DNA from: an uncultured Clostridia bacterium
GTDB lineage: Bacteria > Bacillota > Clostridia > Oscillospirales > QAKW01
DNA: 64,000 bases
NCBI GenBank assembly: GCA_944385895.1
Contig: CALWYZ010000007.1
Coordinates: 50,122 to 114,121 of the forward strand
Direction: 5' to 3'
The translations under genes were made by a program, and so were the position numbers. Below are positions 10,427-18,491 of this stretch, in pieces; positions within the stretch are counted from its first letter, which is position 1, and the number at the start of each line of letters is the position of its first letter. The notes below the pieces were generated by a model that saw only the letters and a list, made by a program, of their open reading frames with translations, did not search any database and was not told the DNA's origin.

Positions 10427-11002
10427 TTAATCCTGCATATCATCAGACTGAGAAACATCACTTTCATCTGTTCTATTTTTCTTTTTATTCACTATGTTCC
10501 GTACAGCCTCGCCCGCAATCAAAAACAGAAGTCCGCTCACCGCCGCCTGTATGGCATTGAACGGTACAGAATCGACAGCAGCCGTAGTCAGCGCCGCCTC
10601 CAGCTGTGACCCTGAAATAATAAGCAGCACGACCTCGCTTACATAGTATCCCGCAATGGTGACGATACCCGAAAGGCAGATAAGTATATCCTGTACAAGT
10701 ATATGTTTTGATGCCCGCATAAGCAGTTTTGCAGTCAACACAACAAGAGCCTTGACAATTATTGTCGGGATCACATAGATCAAACTGCCAAGCGTCAAAT
10801 CGGCAAAAGCCGCTCCGACCGCAGCTGAGGCAACTGCATATGGCGTAGGCAGCAAAACAACCGCAAGATATATCATCGCATCTCCGATATGTATATACGC
10901 TCCTCCACCTATCGGCGCAATGGCGCCTGTAAGAGTTGCGGCATAAATGAGCGCGGCAAAAAGCGCGGACTTTGTAAGCATATTCATTTTTTTGTTGCTC
11001 AT
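10427..11002 (-). CDS. ECF transporter S component, probably vitamin B6 specific
   Basis: Integral membrane protein of 191 aa with about six hydrophobic segments and an N-terminal SALFAALIYAAT segment typical of ECF-transporter S components, which bind a vitamin and dock on a shared EcfA/A'/T module (not in this window). The C-terminus is a hydrophilic tail rich in D and S. The ATG at 11002 overlaps the pdxK stop in an ATGA junction, with GGAG upstream, so translation is coupled to the pyridoxal kinase. That pairing is why I infer pyridoxine or pyridoxal as substrate. An upstream TTG at 11008 is less likely. Family assignment good, substrate inferred. Confidence 0.75.
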   Translation of the reverse strand: MSNKKMNMLTKSALFAALIYAATLTGAIAPIGGGAYIHIGDAMIYLAVVLLPTPYAVASAAVGAAFADLTLGSLIYVIPTIIVKALVVLTAKLLMRASKHILVQDILICLSGIVTIAGYYVSEVVLLIISGSQLEAALTTAAVDSVPFNAIQAAVSGLLFLIAGEAVRNIVNKKKNRTDESDVSQSDDMQD

Positions 11003-11838
11003 AAACAATACTCCTTTAACAGTCCCAGTTTATCCTCAAACTGCATTCCGAATAATTTATCACCGTTATTATTATATGTCTTCTGCGCGCAGATTTCAAC
11101 AAAATCAGCAGCAATCTTTACTGACTCCGCTATACTTTTAGCGCTTAAAGCGACACCGCATATTACACTTGCAAAAACATCTCCGGTTCCGCAGTATGTG
11201 ACCGGAAACTTTTTATTGTCAGTAAGACAAACCTTCCCGTTTTGATATACCAAATTTGAAATACGCCCTTTTTCTATTTCCGACACGGACGCGTTTTCAA
11301 GACCGGTCACAACGATGCATTCCGCCCCCAGATTTTTGCACATTTCTTCCACCCGGTCAAGAGTGATTTTCTTTTCAGGATAGTCTGTACCGCAAAGAGC
11401 GCAAAGCTCTGTAAGGTTTGGCGTTATTATGTTTGCCTTGCTTACCAGGTCGCGCATATGCACAAGAATTTCCCTGCCGCAAGTATCATAAAGTACTCCG
11501 TTATCGCCCAGAACAGGGTCTACAAGCTTTAACGAGTTTTTCCCGAATTTGAGCATAAAATCATTAGTGATTTTTACCTGAGCAGCCGAACCGAAAAAAC
11601 CGCTGTAAATAACATCGAACGTAAGACCTAGTTTTTCCCAGCTTTTTATATAATCCGGCATATGGTCGGTAAAATCATAAAAAGTATAGCTGTCAAATCC
11701 CGTATGGTTGGATAACACCGCAGTCGGAAGTACGGCGCACTCATAACCGCAGGCAGACACTATCGGCAGCGCCACGGTGAGTGAGCATCTGCCCACTCCC
11801 GATAAATCATTTATAAGTGCCGCCCGTTTCATGAGCAC
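10999..11838 (-). CDS. pdxK: Pyridoxal/pyridoxamine kinase
   Basis: Ribokinase-superfamily enzyme phosphorylating vitamin B6 vitamers for salvage to PLP. At 279 aa it has the usual length. The N-terminus NDLSGVGRCSLT and the segment LSNHTGFDSYTFYDFT match the B6-kinase substrate region. DPVLGDNG and the anion-hole and catalytic-Asp motif GTGDVFASVI are present. The ORF begins ATG CTC ATG; either ATG is possible. It is followed with a 4-base overlap by an S component, giving a salvage unit: uptake then trapping by phosphorylation. The pdxK or pdxY name is not resolvable, but the function is well supported. Confidence 0.88.
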   Translation of the reverse strand: MLMKRAALINDLSGVGRCSLTVALPIVSACGYECAVLPTAVLSNHTGFDSYTFYDFTDHMPDYIKSWEKLGLTFDVIYSGFFGSAAQVKITNDFMLKFGKNSLKLVDPVLGDNGVLYDTCGREILVHMRDLVSKANIITPNLTELCALCGTDYPEKKITLDRVEEMCKNLGAECIVVTGLENASVSEIEKGRISNLVYQNGKVCLTDNKKFPVTYCGTGDVFASVICGVALSAKSIAESVKIAADFVEICAQKTYNNNGDKLFGMQFEDKLGLLKEYCL

Positions 11839-11919
11839 GCCTCCCTCCGTTTTTTATTACTATATCACTGATATGGTCATATTAAAACTATCAATTTATA
11901 ATAATTTTATATAACCAGA

Positions 11920-12993
11920 TTAATCCTGAGCCATTTTTGCCATATCGGCAAATTCCTCAAGTACCTCCTTGGAATAACCGAGTATAGACGGAAAACTGTC
12001 ATGATAAACACCGTGAGAAAGCATGTCCCATGCATATTCCTTGATGTTTTCGTCGCTGTTGTCGTCATATTGGAGTTTGTCACCGTCTATGCCGAGGATA
12101 TCGGCAAATTCAGGGCTGTAATATCCGCTTTTCATCAATGAAATAATATTTTCTATCTGCTGCTGACGCTGACTGTTACTGACCTTTTGTGCAGCGGTCT
12201 GACTGTTGATTATTTTATATTGCTGTTCAAGAGCCGCTATTTTTTCCTCATATTCACGGTCAAGTGCGTCCTTTTGCTGCTGATATTCAAACTGACGGTT
12301 TTCAAGATCCAGATCAGAAGCGTCCTTTTGCTGCTGATATTCGAATTGACGGTTTGCAAAATCACGGTCAAGCGCATCCTGCTCACGGTCATACTGAGTT
12401 TGCTGAGCGGCTGTAAGCCTGTCGGCACGATCTGTTGCCGAATCGTATAAAAGCTGCGCTATTTTTTCATTATTATCATAGGCAGACTGTGCGGCGTTTG
12501 CAGCTATTTCCCGCTTTGCATCAAGAGTATCACTGTTTATCTGGTTTCGCTGATTAATATAACTGTTGTCATAAGCCGCGCGCGTGCTTTCGGACAATCC
12601 GCCTGAAATACCGTCAGCCTTAAGCTGCTGGTCAAGACCGAGTGAGCTTTGAAGATTTTTAATGTATGCCTCACGCAGTCTTGATCTTCCCTGTTCATCA
12701 GCCGCTGTCTGCTGATCGCTGAAATTCTGCTGACGGTTCTGTTCTGCCTGTTCAAGAGCGTTTGTGTACGCGTTGACAGCCGATGCCGCAGTTGCCATGC
12801 CTGCGTCAATTACATTATACTCGCTTCCGTCCTCGCCGCCGCTGTACCCATAGCTATTGCGAATACTCTCCGCCTGATTATGAAGCTGCTTTTTCAAATC
12901 CTTATCATCAGTACTGCGCCACGCATTTTCAAGCTGCTCTATACGCTTCAGGTCTTCTTTGCTCATTAAATTGTTGTCAAAAATACTTGCCAT
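11920..12993 (-). CDS. Coiled-coil phage protein, possible internal/ejection protein
   Basis: Last gene of the virion cassette, 357 aa, no recognised domain. It is highly charged and Q-rich, with long predicted helices (about 30-270). Two near-identical tandem units built on NRQFEYQQQKDA (about residues 210-245) are flanked by related DREQDALDRD and DREYEEK units. There is no signal peptide or membrane segment. Its place after the nozzle-like gene matches that of internal core/ejection proteins in T7-like podoviruses, so that role is a position-based guess. No tape-measure features are seen. The C-terminal 80 residues look globular and contain the similar pieces YYSPEFADILGI and VYHDSFPSILGY, a small internal duplication. 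Confidence 0.6.
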   Translation of the reverse strand: MASIFDNNLMSKEDLKRIEQLENAWRSTDDKDLKKQLHNQAESIRNSYGYSGGEDGSEYNVIDAGMATAASAVNAYTNALEQAEQNRQQNFSDQQTAADEQGRSRLREAYIKNLQSSLGLDQQLKADGISGGLSESTRAAYDNSYINQRNQINSDTLDAKREIAANAAQSAYDNNEKIAQLLYDSATDRADRLTAAQQTQYDREQDALDRDFANRQFEYQQQKDASDLDLENRQFEYQQQKDALDREYEEKIAALEQQYKIINSQTAAQKVSNSQRQQQIENIISLMKSGYYSPEFADILGIDGDKLQYDDNSDENIKEYAWDMLSHGVYHDSFPSILGYSKEVLEEFADMAKMAQD

Positions 12994-13004
12994 TTTTTTC
13001 TCCT

Positions 13005-15020
13005 TTACATAATTGTATATTCTATAAGAAAGCTGCGAAGAGTAAACGGCTGATCAAAATTATCATTTTCAAACCTCAGCTTTATACTCCTTCCGCGTTT
13101 GTGCAGCAGTCTTTTATATACGGCGTAGCTTTCGGGACGATCACTGTACGTAAATCTTGCGTAGCTGATATTTTCATATCTGAACACCGACAATTCGCCG
13201 CCGTAATCCTTGATCACACGCCATTTGTCGTTATCAAACCTGGCGGAGATCCTGACATCGGTATTAAGCGGGGCGCCGTCAACAGCCATTTGAGATGATA
13301 AAAGCGCGCCCATACGCTCAAAGAACTTATTTACATGAAAACTTTGACAATATATGGGCGGGGTTTCCCAATATGCATTTATTGTACTGTATACTATCTG
13401 TCCGCTTGATATCTCCGTCTCATCACGATAATCGCTGTTTGAAATAAAGTTCTTATTGAAACGGAAAATATACTCGCCATTTGAAAAATACAGATACCCC
13501 TGATTCACCCACATATATTTTGCATTAATGCCCTTCCATATGTACCCGTCATACTGACGGTATGAAAACGGCTCATCTCCGCTTTTGAAATACTGTTTGG
13601 AATCAAGCAGATACAAAGTGTCGCTGCGGTTTGAAATGACAAGAAAATCGTCATATGCAAGCATTTTACAGTCATCAAGCTGTTCCTTAAGCAAATGATA
13701 ATTTATCATAGCGGATCTGTTCTGACAGCACCGTTCATCCAGAACACCGCTTGCCGTTATAGCGGACACTCCTTTTTCGGTCAGGTATACGACTTCATTG
13801 TCAAATACCTGGGTAAGCACGCCCTCAATCGGCTTTACAGTTCTGAATATTCCGCTGATCAAAAACAGTGCGTTTGGCAGAAAATCCACTGCTGTCTGCG
13901 GATCCTGAATATTTCCAGATACCATATACACATTATCATTACAGATAACAGCAAGGCGCGTATCATCGCCGGCAAGCGCAACTATCTGTGTGTCCGATTC
14001 GCCTATTTTAAGATAGTTTAGATCCGGAAAATATAAATGGTTATCCATATCCGAATAATAAATAATATTCGGAACATCACTGTTGGCGGCAAGAAATACC
14101 CTGTCTTTATAGCCTGCCACGCCGTACATTGTCATACACCTGCATTTAGCGATTTTATAAGCGTTTTGGGCAAACGAGTCATATAAATAAATTATCTTCA
14201 GATTGTCCTCGCCCTCAACAGATGTTTTAGGCGGAGGCATAACGAATTTGACTGTTCTTCCGGCATAAGATAAAACCGCAGCAGGTTCCCATTCACCCAA
14301 TGTGTTTTTTGTAAACGCATGAACAGTGGTGTCGGGCTTTATATCCATATGTACTGTATATTCATTGGCATCACCGTCACATATGAACTGCTCGCTTATA
14401 TAGGGATTGAGTAGGTTCACAGCCTCATAAGAGCTGCCGGCGCCAGTAGGTGTGCAGCCAATAAAAAGCACAGGCAGATACAGACCTTCAAAAGGATTTG
14501 TATATTCTGTAACAGTAGTACTGCCGTCGCTGCCGATATAAAACACCTCTCCGTCTGCAACTCGATATATAAACACAAAATCTCCGTTTAAAAAGAACAT
14601 ACAGTCCTCTGACTGCATTGCCAAGCAATCATCAAAATCATCCGGAAGATCAACTGTGATGGTATCTTCACTTTCAAAATCATAGCTGCTTGTACTTACA
14701 GCCATTACGTTGCCGGAGATAAAAAAATACAGTTCTTGTTCCGGTGATGAAAACTTAAATACTCCGCCCAGCGCACCAAACTGTTCCGATTTTTTGCAGA
14801 TAGTATATCCGGGACGTTTGCTTATCTGTCCAAGTCCTGTGCGTATCATGTTTACGGTGCCCGGCTGTTCGCTTCCGTCATAATAGCTTATCCCATCGGC
14901 ATGTGAAATTGAACGCTCATCTTCCGCAGATGTGCTATCGATGCCGTGAATGCTTGAGGTTTGAACGGTCCCCGACGAGGATACCGAGCCGCTCATGATA
15001 TTATTTGAGACAAATCGCAT
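13005..15020 (-). CDS. Short-tail nozzle-like phage protein (T7 gp12 / P22 gp10 type)
   Basis: A 671-aa protein, mostly beta strands, with no membrane segment. The early segment TVNMIRTGLGQISKRPGYTI resembles the start of podovirus tail nozzle proteins, where strand repeats give a beta-propeller. Repeating units with aromatic and DD/SD turns (for example YKDRVFLAANSDVPNIIYYSD, TQIVALAGDDTRLAVICNDN) fit a propeller. It sits directly after the 169-aa adaptor, as gp12 follows gp11 in T7, abutting it without a gap (stop and start adjacent at 15020/15021). The structural match is my inference; sequence similarity to named families would have to be confirmed by profile search. Confidence 0.62.
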   Translation of the reverse strand: MRFVSNNIMSGSVSSSGTVQTSSIHGIDSTSAEDERSISHADGISYYDGSEQPGTVNMIRTGLGQISKRPGYTICKKSEQFGALGGVFKFSSPEQELYFFISGNVMAVSTSSYDFESEDTITVDLPDDFDDCLAMQSEDCMFFLNGDFVFIYRVADGEVFYIGSDGSTTVTEYTNPFEGLYLPVLFIGCTPTGAGSSYEAVNLLNPYISEQFICDGDANEYTVHMDIKPDTTVHAFTKNTLGEWEPAAVLSYAGRTVKFVMPPPKTSVEGEDNLKIIYLYDSFAQNAYKIAKCRCMTMYGVAGYKDRVFLAANSDVPNIIYYSDMDNHLYFPDLNYLKIGESDTQIVALAGDDTRLAVICNDNVYMVSGNIQDPQTAVDFLPNALFLISGIFRTVKPIEGVLTQVFDNEVVYLTEKGVSAITASGVLDERCCQNRSAMINYHLLKEQLDDCKMLAYDDFLVISNRSDTLYLLDSKQYFKSGDEPFSYRQYDGYIWKGINAKYMWVNQGYLYFSNGEYIFRFNKNFISNSDYRDETEISSGQIVYSTINAYWETPPIYCQSFHVNKFFERMGALLSSQMAVDGAPLNTDVRISARFDNDKWRVIKDYGGELSVFRYENISYARFTYSDRPESYAVYKRLLHKRGRSIKLRFENDNFDQPFTLRSFLIEYTIM

Positions 15021-15530
15021 TTACATATCCTCCATCCTCACCACCGTCATGACCGCCTGTCCTTCATCAAACTGTACGATATTTGAAAGTATAGTATTGT
15101 ACATATCCAAAAACGCATAGTATCTGCGCATATCGCTGTCTGACAGCACAGCGTATGCCGCTGCAAAATACGGTATTGCGTTTTGAGCATGCTCACAAAC
15201 CTCAAATTCGGTTTCAGGATCAGTCATCTCCGTAATTTCCGATGGGTATGCGTAATATCTTACGGTTACCTCTTTGTCGCCTTCCGCTATAATATGTTTT
15301 TCATCGATCCTTTTAAAACTGACATTTGCGCCCAAGATCCGGTATGTATCGTCTGGTATTTGTGTAACAACTCCGCCCAGAACTTTAAAGCTTTTCACTA
15401 TCGGAGATACTGTTGTAGCGATTTGCTTTTGCGCGATATCATAATATCCGGCAAGCACTCCTTTCATGTGATGGTAATCGTCCTCTCCGATAAGACCGCG
15501 TACCAGATCGTTAACCTGATTAATTGTCAT
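15021..15530 (-). CDS. Head-tail adaptor-like phage protein
   Basis: A soluble 169-aa protein. Helical N-terminus (INQVNDLVRGLIGEDDYHH) and C-terminus (AAAYAVLSDSDMRRYYAFLDMYNTI) flank a beta-rich centre. Size and place, after coat and decoration genes and before the nozzle-like gene, fit the first adaptor ring below the portal (T7 gp11, P22 gp4 class). No catalytic motif is seen. A good ribosome site (AAGGAGG) precedes the ATG. Functional call rests on gene order and size, so it is moderate. Confidence 0.6.
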   Translation of the reverse strand: MTINQVNDLVRGLIGEDDYHHMKGVLAGYYDIAQKQIATTVSPIVKSFKVLGGVVTQIPDDTYRILGANVSFKRIDEKHIIAEGDKEVTVRYYAYPSEITEMTDPETEFEVCEHAQNAIPYFAAAYAVLSDSDMRRYYAFLDMYNTILSNIVQFDEGQAVMTVVRMEDM

Positions 15531-15584
15531 TTTGTACCTCCTTTTTTAAATCAGGGACGCGGATATATCCGCGTCCCTCTCTGT

Positions 15585-15941
15585 TTACGGAAGCTCGATT
15601 GCAGCTACCTTGATGTTGGCATTGTTTCCGGTAATAAGAATACATCCGCGGTTTTGTCCTGAAACATTCATATATTTTCCGCTCTCTACCGTTATGACTT
15701 TTGTTTCACTCGATGCAAGTGTAACGGTAAGGTCACTTATTCCCTGGATACTGTCGCCGGCTTTAATAGTCACGGTATTTTCAGCCGCGGTTGCGTTTTC
15801 CAGAATCAGAAGGATTCTTGCGTCCTCCTTATTTGAATAATCCACAAGTGCTCCGTCTGTTGCGTTTATCGCAACAGCAGCGGGCATTGTTTCAGCCTTA
15901 TTAAATTTAAGGCTTGTGTTTACAACAGATGTAGCAGCCAT
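15585..15941 (-). CDS. Capsid decoration-like protein
   Basis: Small (118 aa) all-beta protein rich in T, V and A, with one Cys, and without a signal peptide. It lies 18 bases downstream of the coat gene and carries its own AAGGAGG site. Small beta-sandwich proteins directly after the coat gene commonly stabilise the capsid from outside. The strands VTIKAGDSIQGISDLTVTL and SSETKVITVESGKYMNVSG support a jelly-roll or Ig-like fold. No specific family is recognised. Confidence 0.55.
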   Translation of the reverse strand: MAATSVVNTSLKFNKAETMPAAVAINATDGALVDYSNKEDARILLILENATAAENTVTIKAGDSIQGISDLTVTLASSETKVITVESGKYMNVSGQNRGCILITGNNANIKVAAIELP

Positions 15942-15959
15942 TATTATATCCTCCTTTTA

Positions 15960-16775
15960 TTATTTGTGTGCTTTGATTACATACAACTCTTTTGGACGGA
16001 CTATCTTGCCGCCGTATACGTTAAGACCCTTTACCGCATCGGCAAAGTATGACTCGGGACGGTATGCCTCTGTCTCATCTATGCCGCCGGCAAAGGCTAT
16101 AGCACGGTTGGTACGTACCAGCATGTAATCGTCAGTGCCGTCATTGTACAGGTTATTAGACATTTTAACCTTGCAATTATCGTACATTCCGGCTATACCC
16201 TTACTTATCAGCTCATCATTGTTTGTCTTAAGCTCTGTCAAAGCGTCACGGAAAAGATGATAGAAAAACGGCGACACAGTAATGGACACATTGTCCTCCA
16301 CGTCAACATCGTTTTCTCTCAGCTTTAAAAGTGCCGCATCCACAAGCTCTTTAGCCTTCTGAGCAGAGTCTACTTTAGTAGATTCCGAGAAAAACTCGGC
16401 TTCCTTTGCAAGAGTTGCAACAAAGTGGTCACGGGTTCTTGCCATTTTAGCGGTAGCCTCTCTTATAAGCACTTCCATAAGCCCGTTTGTCGACTGTGCC
16501 TTATCGATATCATCGATCATAAAGTTAAACGCTTTTGCCTGGTCAATATCCAGGTGTATGCTTGTCCCCTCCACAGCTACAGGCGCAGGTATACCGTTTC
16601 CGGGTATGTAATCAAATATATCCGGTGCTCCTACACCGATTATTTTGACGCGTGCGCCTTGTTTTGCTTCGCCTTCAAACTGTGTCCAGCAATCCTCGAC
16701 CAGTCTGCACTTCTTTTCAAGTTCGGTCTGAATAAATTTAGACCATATTACTGATTTAAAATTAGAAAAAGCCAT
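15960..16775 (-). CDS. Phage major capsid protein
   Basis: A 271-aa protein beginning MAFSNFKSVIWSKFIQTELEKK, the start pattern of many podovirus and siphovirus coat proteins related to the P22 gp5 family. The segments VRTNRAIAFAGGIDETEAYRPESYFADAVKGLNVYGGKIVRP near the C-terminus are typical of the HK97-fold P-domain. It lies directly after a scaffold-like gene. Strong ribosome site upstream. It is somewhat short for an HK97-fold coat but plausible for a small capsid. No delta-domain or protease is seen, in keeping with a separate scaffold gene. Confidence 0.78.
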   Translation of the reverse strand: MAFSNFKSVIWSKFIQTELEKKCRLVEDCWTQFEGEAKQGARVKIIGVGAPDIFDYIPGNGIPAPVAVEGTSIHLDIDQAKAFNFMIDDIDKAQSTNGLMEVLIREATAKMARTRDHFVATLAKEAEFFSESTKVDSAQKAKELVDAALLKLRENDVDVEDNVSITVSPFFYHLFRDALTELKTNNDELISKGIAGMYDNCKVKMSNNLYNDGTDDYMLVRTNRAIAFAGGIDETEAYRPESYFADAVKGLNVYGGKIVRPKELYVIKAHK

Positions 16776-16788
16776 TTTTTATTCTCCT

Positions 16789-17388
16789 TTACAGTCTTTT
16801 AAGTGATTTCATTGCCTTCCTGAAAATAACCGGATTGTCAAGATCTCGCTTTGTAAGCCTGTCCAGTTCTTTCGAGCTGAAAAACTCACCGCTTGCATCC
16901 TCTGTGACGCCTACAGCCCCGGTTTCTGGCGGTCGTTTACATAAACTGCCCTCGTTTGCTGCTTTTATTGCGGAAAAGGCTACCTTAGCGTCTACTCCGT
17001 TTTCTATCAGCTTTAAAAAATCTCCGCCAATGCTTTCAAGGTCTGAAACGCCCGGGTCGATCTGACGTATTGCCTCGAGATCCGCCTGCATCCTGTTCTC
17101 AACAAGCCTGGAAAGATAAATATCGCTTTGTTTTTTGTACTTATCGATATCCGCCGCGCGACTCAACTGAGCACGCAGCCTGTCGATTTCCTTTTTATAT
17201 GCCTCGTTTTCAAGCCGGATCTTTCTGAATCCCGAGTTTTCGGCGGCTGTTTGCTTACGGCCGGTGAGCTCCGTCTGTGTGACGGATACGGGCGTCCCCG
17301 TTCCGTCACCACCTTTACTGGCATTGCCGCCTTGTACAGGCTCCACGACTGCCTGCCGTGCGTCGTTTACCGCATTTAAATTTTCCAT
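16789..17388 (-). CDS. Phage scaffolding-like protein
   Basis: A 199-aa hydrophilic protein with a disordered N-terminus (GGNASKGGDGTGTPV), a central coiled coil (about 65-105, ENEAYKKEIDRLRAQLSRA) and a basic C-terminal helix (KRDLDNPVIFRKAMKSLKRL). A basic C-terminus of this sort binds coat protein in scaffolds. It lies 13 bases before the coat gene. The reading frame opens at 17421, overlapping the endolysin by 29 bases, but the ATG at 17388 just past the endolysin stop looks like the true start. Role inferred from composition and position. Confidence 0.68.
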   Translation of the reverse strand: MENLNAVNDARQAVVEPVQGGNASKGGDGTGTPVSVTQTELTGRKQTAAENSGFRKIRLENEAYKKEIDRLRAQLSRAADIDKYKKQSDIYLSRLVENRMQADLEAIRQIDPGVSDLESIGGDFLKLIENGVDAKVAFSAIKAANEGSLCKRPPETGAVGVTEDASGEFFSSKELDRLTKRDLDNPVIFRKAMKSLKRL

Positions 17389-17392
17389 ATCT

Positions 17393-18013
17393 TTATCCCC
17401 ATCTTTCAAGAAGTCTTTCAAATATGACCGCGGCTTCCTGACGTGTCAGATTTGCACGCGGATTGAAATTATTATTTTCATCGCCAAGCATTATACCGGC
17501 CTCAGTCACCTTTTTGACAGCTTCTTTTGCCCAATTTGAAATGCTGGCTTCGTCATTATATTTTTCCATAGTCTGTTCCTCCGAAATAATAAAGCTTTCG
17601 CTGTAATACACCCCGACTTTATTCGGTATGCCCAGATACGAGCTGGGGTCTATCGGACTGTTATTGCTGTCGTTAAGCTGAAAATGCAGATGCAGGCCGG
17701 TAACGTTTCCCGTATCGCCCATTTTAGCTATAACAGTAGTGCGGTTAACACTCTGTCCTACAGTAACCCTTACGCTGCCCTCTTCCAGATGACAGAATAT
17801 ATGCCGGTTTCCGTTGCTGTCCCCGATAGATACATATCTGCCCCAGCCGCTTTCATCATACGCAATTACTCGAACAGTCCCGTCGCAGGTCGCATAAACA
17901 TCTCTGTTGTCCGCAACAAAGTCTATACCTTTGTGTTTGTCTTTCCAGTAAGACCCGTCCTGTCCGTAAGTCGCCGTAACGGAGAATTTGCCTGTAACAG
18001 GTAAATTTGTCAT
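17393..18013 (-). CDS. Endolysin: M23 peptidase with C-terminal SLH domain
   Basis: A 206-aa lysis enzyme. The first 125 residues are a LytM/M23 zinc metallopeptidase with HKGIDF (His27, Asp31), FCHLE (His75) and GLHLHFQL (His108, His110), which cleaves peptidoglycan cross-bridges. Residues about 158-205 (SNWAKEAVKKVTEAGIM...LTRQEAAVIFERL) form one S-layer-homology unit, which binds secondary wall polymer. There is no signal peptide, so export relies on the holin, whose gene overlaps by four bases (ATGA). One SLH unit is less than the usual three, so trimerisation or weak binding is likely. Sited between fibre and scaffold genes, which is unusual for lysis genes. Confidence 0.85.
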   Translation of the reverse strand: MTNLPVTGKFSVTATYGQDGSYWKDKHKGIDFVADNRDVYATCDGTVRVIAYDESGWGRYVSIGDSNGNRHIFCHLEEGSVRVTVGQSVNRTTVIAKMGDTGNVTGLHLHFQLNDSNNSPIDPSSYLGIPNKVGVYYSESFIISEEQTMEKYNDEASISNWAKEAVKKVTEAGIMLGDENNNFNPRANLTRQEAAVIFERLLERWG

Positions 18014-18456
18014 TTTTTATCACCTCCGCCGTTATTGATTTCGTCTTTTGCATTCTTTAAAAATTTAGCTATCCAGCCCGGAAGCGCCTGATTATTACAT
18101 CTATAAATATTTTCAACTATCGATATACTTTCTGTTACTGCAATATAAACGCATATCACGCTTGAAAACAGTAAGTTTTTAGGTACGCTGAGCCCGACTG
18201 ACGATGCGGCATAAGGTATGAACACATCAAGAAACGTCCCAAACGCCAGTGCCAGAAACAGCACTACCTTTTTTATAACGCCCTTATATGCCTTCTGACT
18301 TGACAGTCCGCTGCCATCCATGATGGATGCCAGAATACCCGTCGCTATGTCAAACAGCACAACTGCGCCGACGATCGTATACGCAAGTCCGTATAGTTTA
18401 AAATATGCTAAAACAGCGCCGCCCGCTATTGACAGCAGGTATTTTATATTACTCAT
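18010..18456 (-). CDS. Phage holin (holin-4 / toxin-secretion type)
   Basis: A 148-aa membrane protein with about three or four hydrophobic segments, including YTIVGAVVLFDIATGILASI, and the basic loop SSQKAYKGVIKKVVLFLALAFGTFLD, a pattern recognised in the Firmicute phage holin family. It ends with a basic tail (KNAKDEINNGGGDKK) on the inner face. Coupled by ATGA overlap to the M23 endolysin, forming a two-gene lysis unit. A ribosome site (GGAG) lies upstream. Good confidence. Confidence 0.85.
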   Translation of the reverse strand: MSNIKYLLSIAGGAVLAYFKLYGLAYTIVGAVVLFDIATGILASIMDGSGLSSQKAYKGVIKKVVLFLALAFGTFLDVFIPYAASSVGLSVPKNLLFSSVICVYIAVTESISIVENIYRCNNQALPGWIAKFLKNAKDEINNGGGDKK

Positions 18457-18491
18457 TATCTTTTTCCCTCTCCAAATTATTTTTAACGCCG

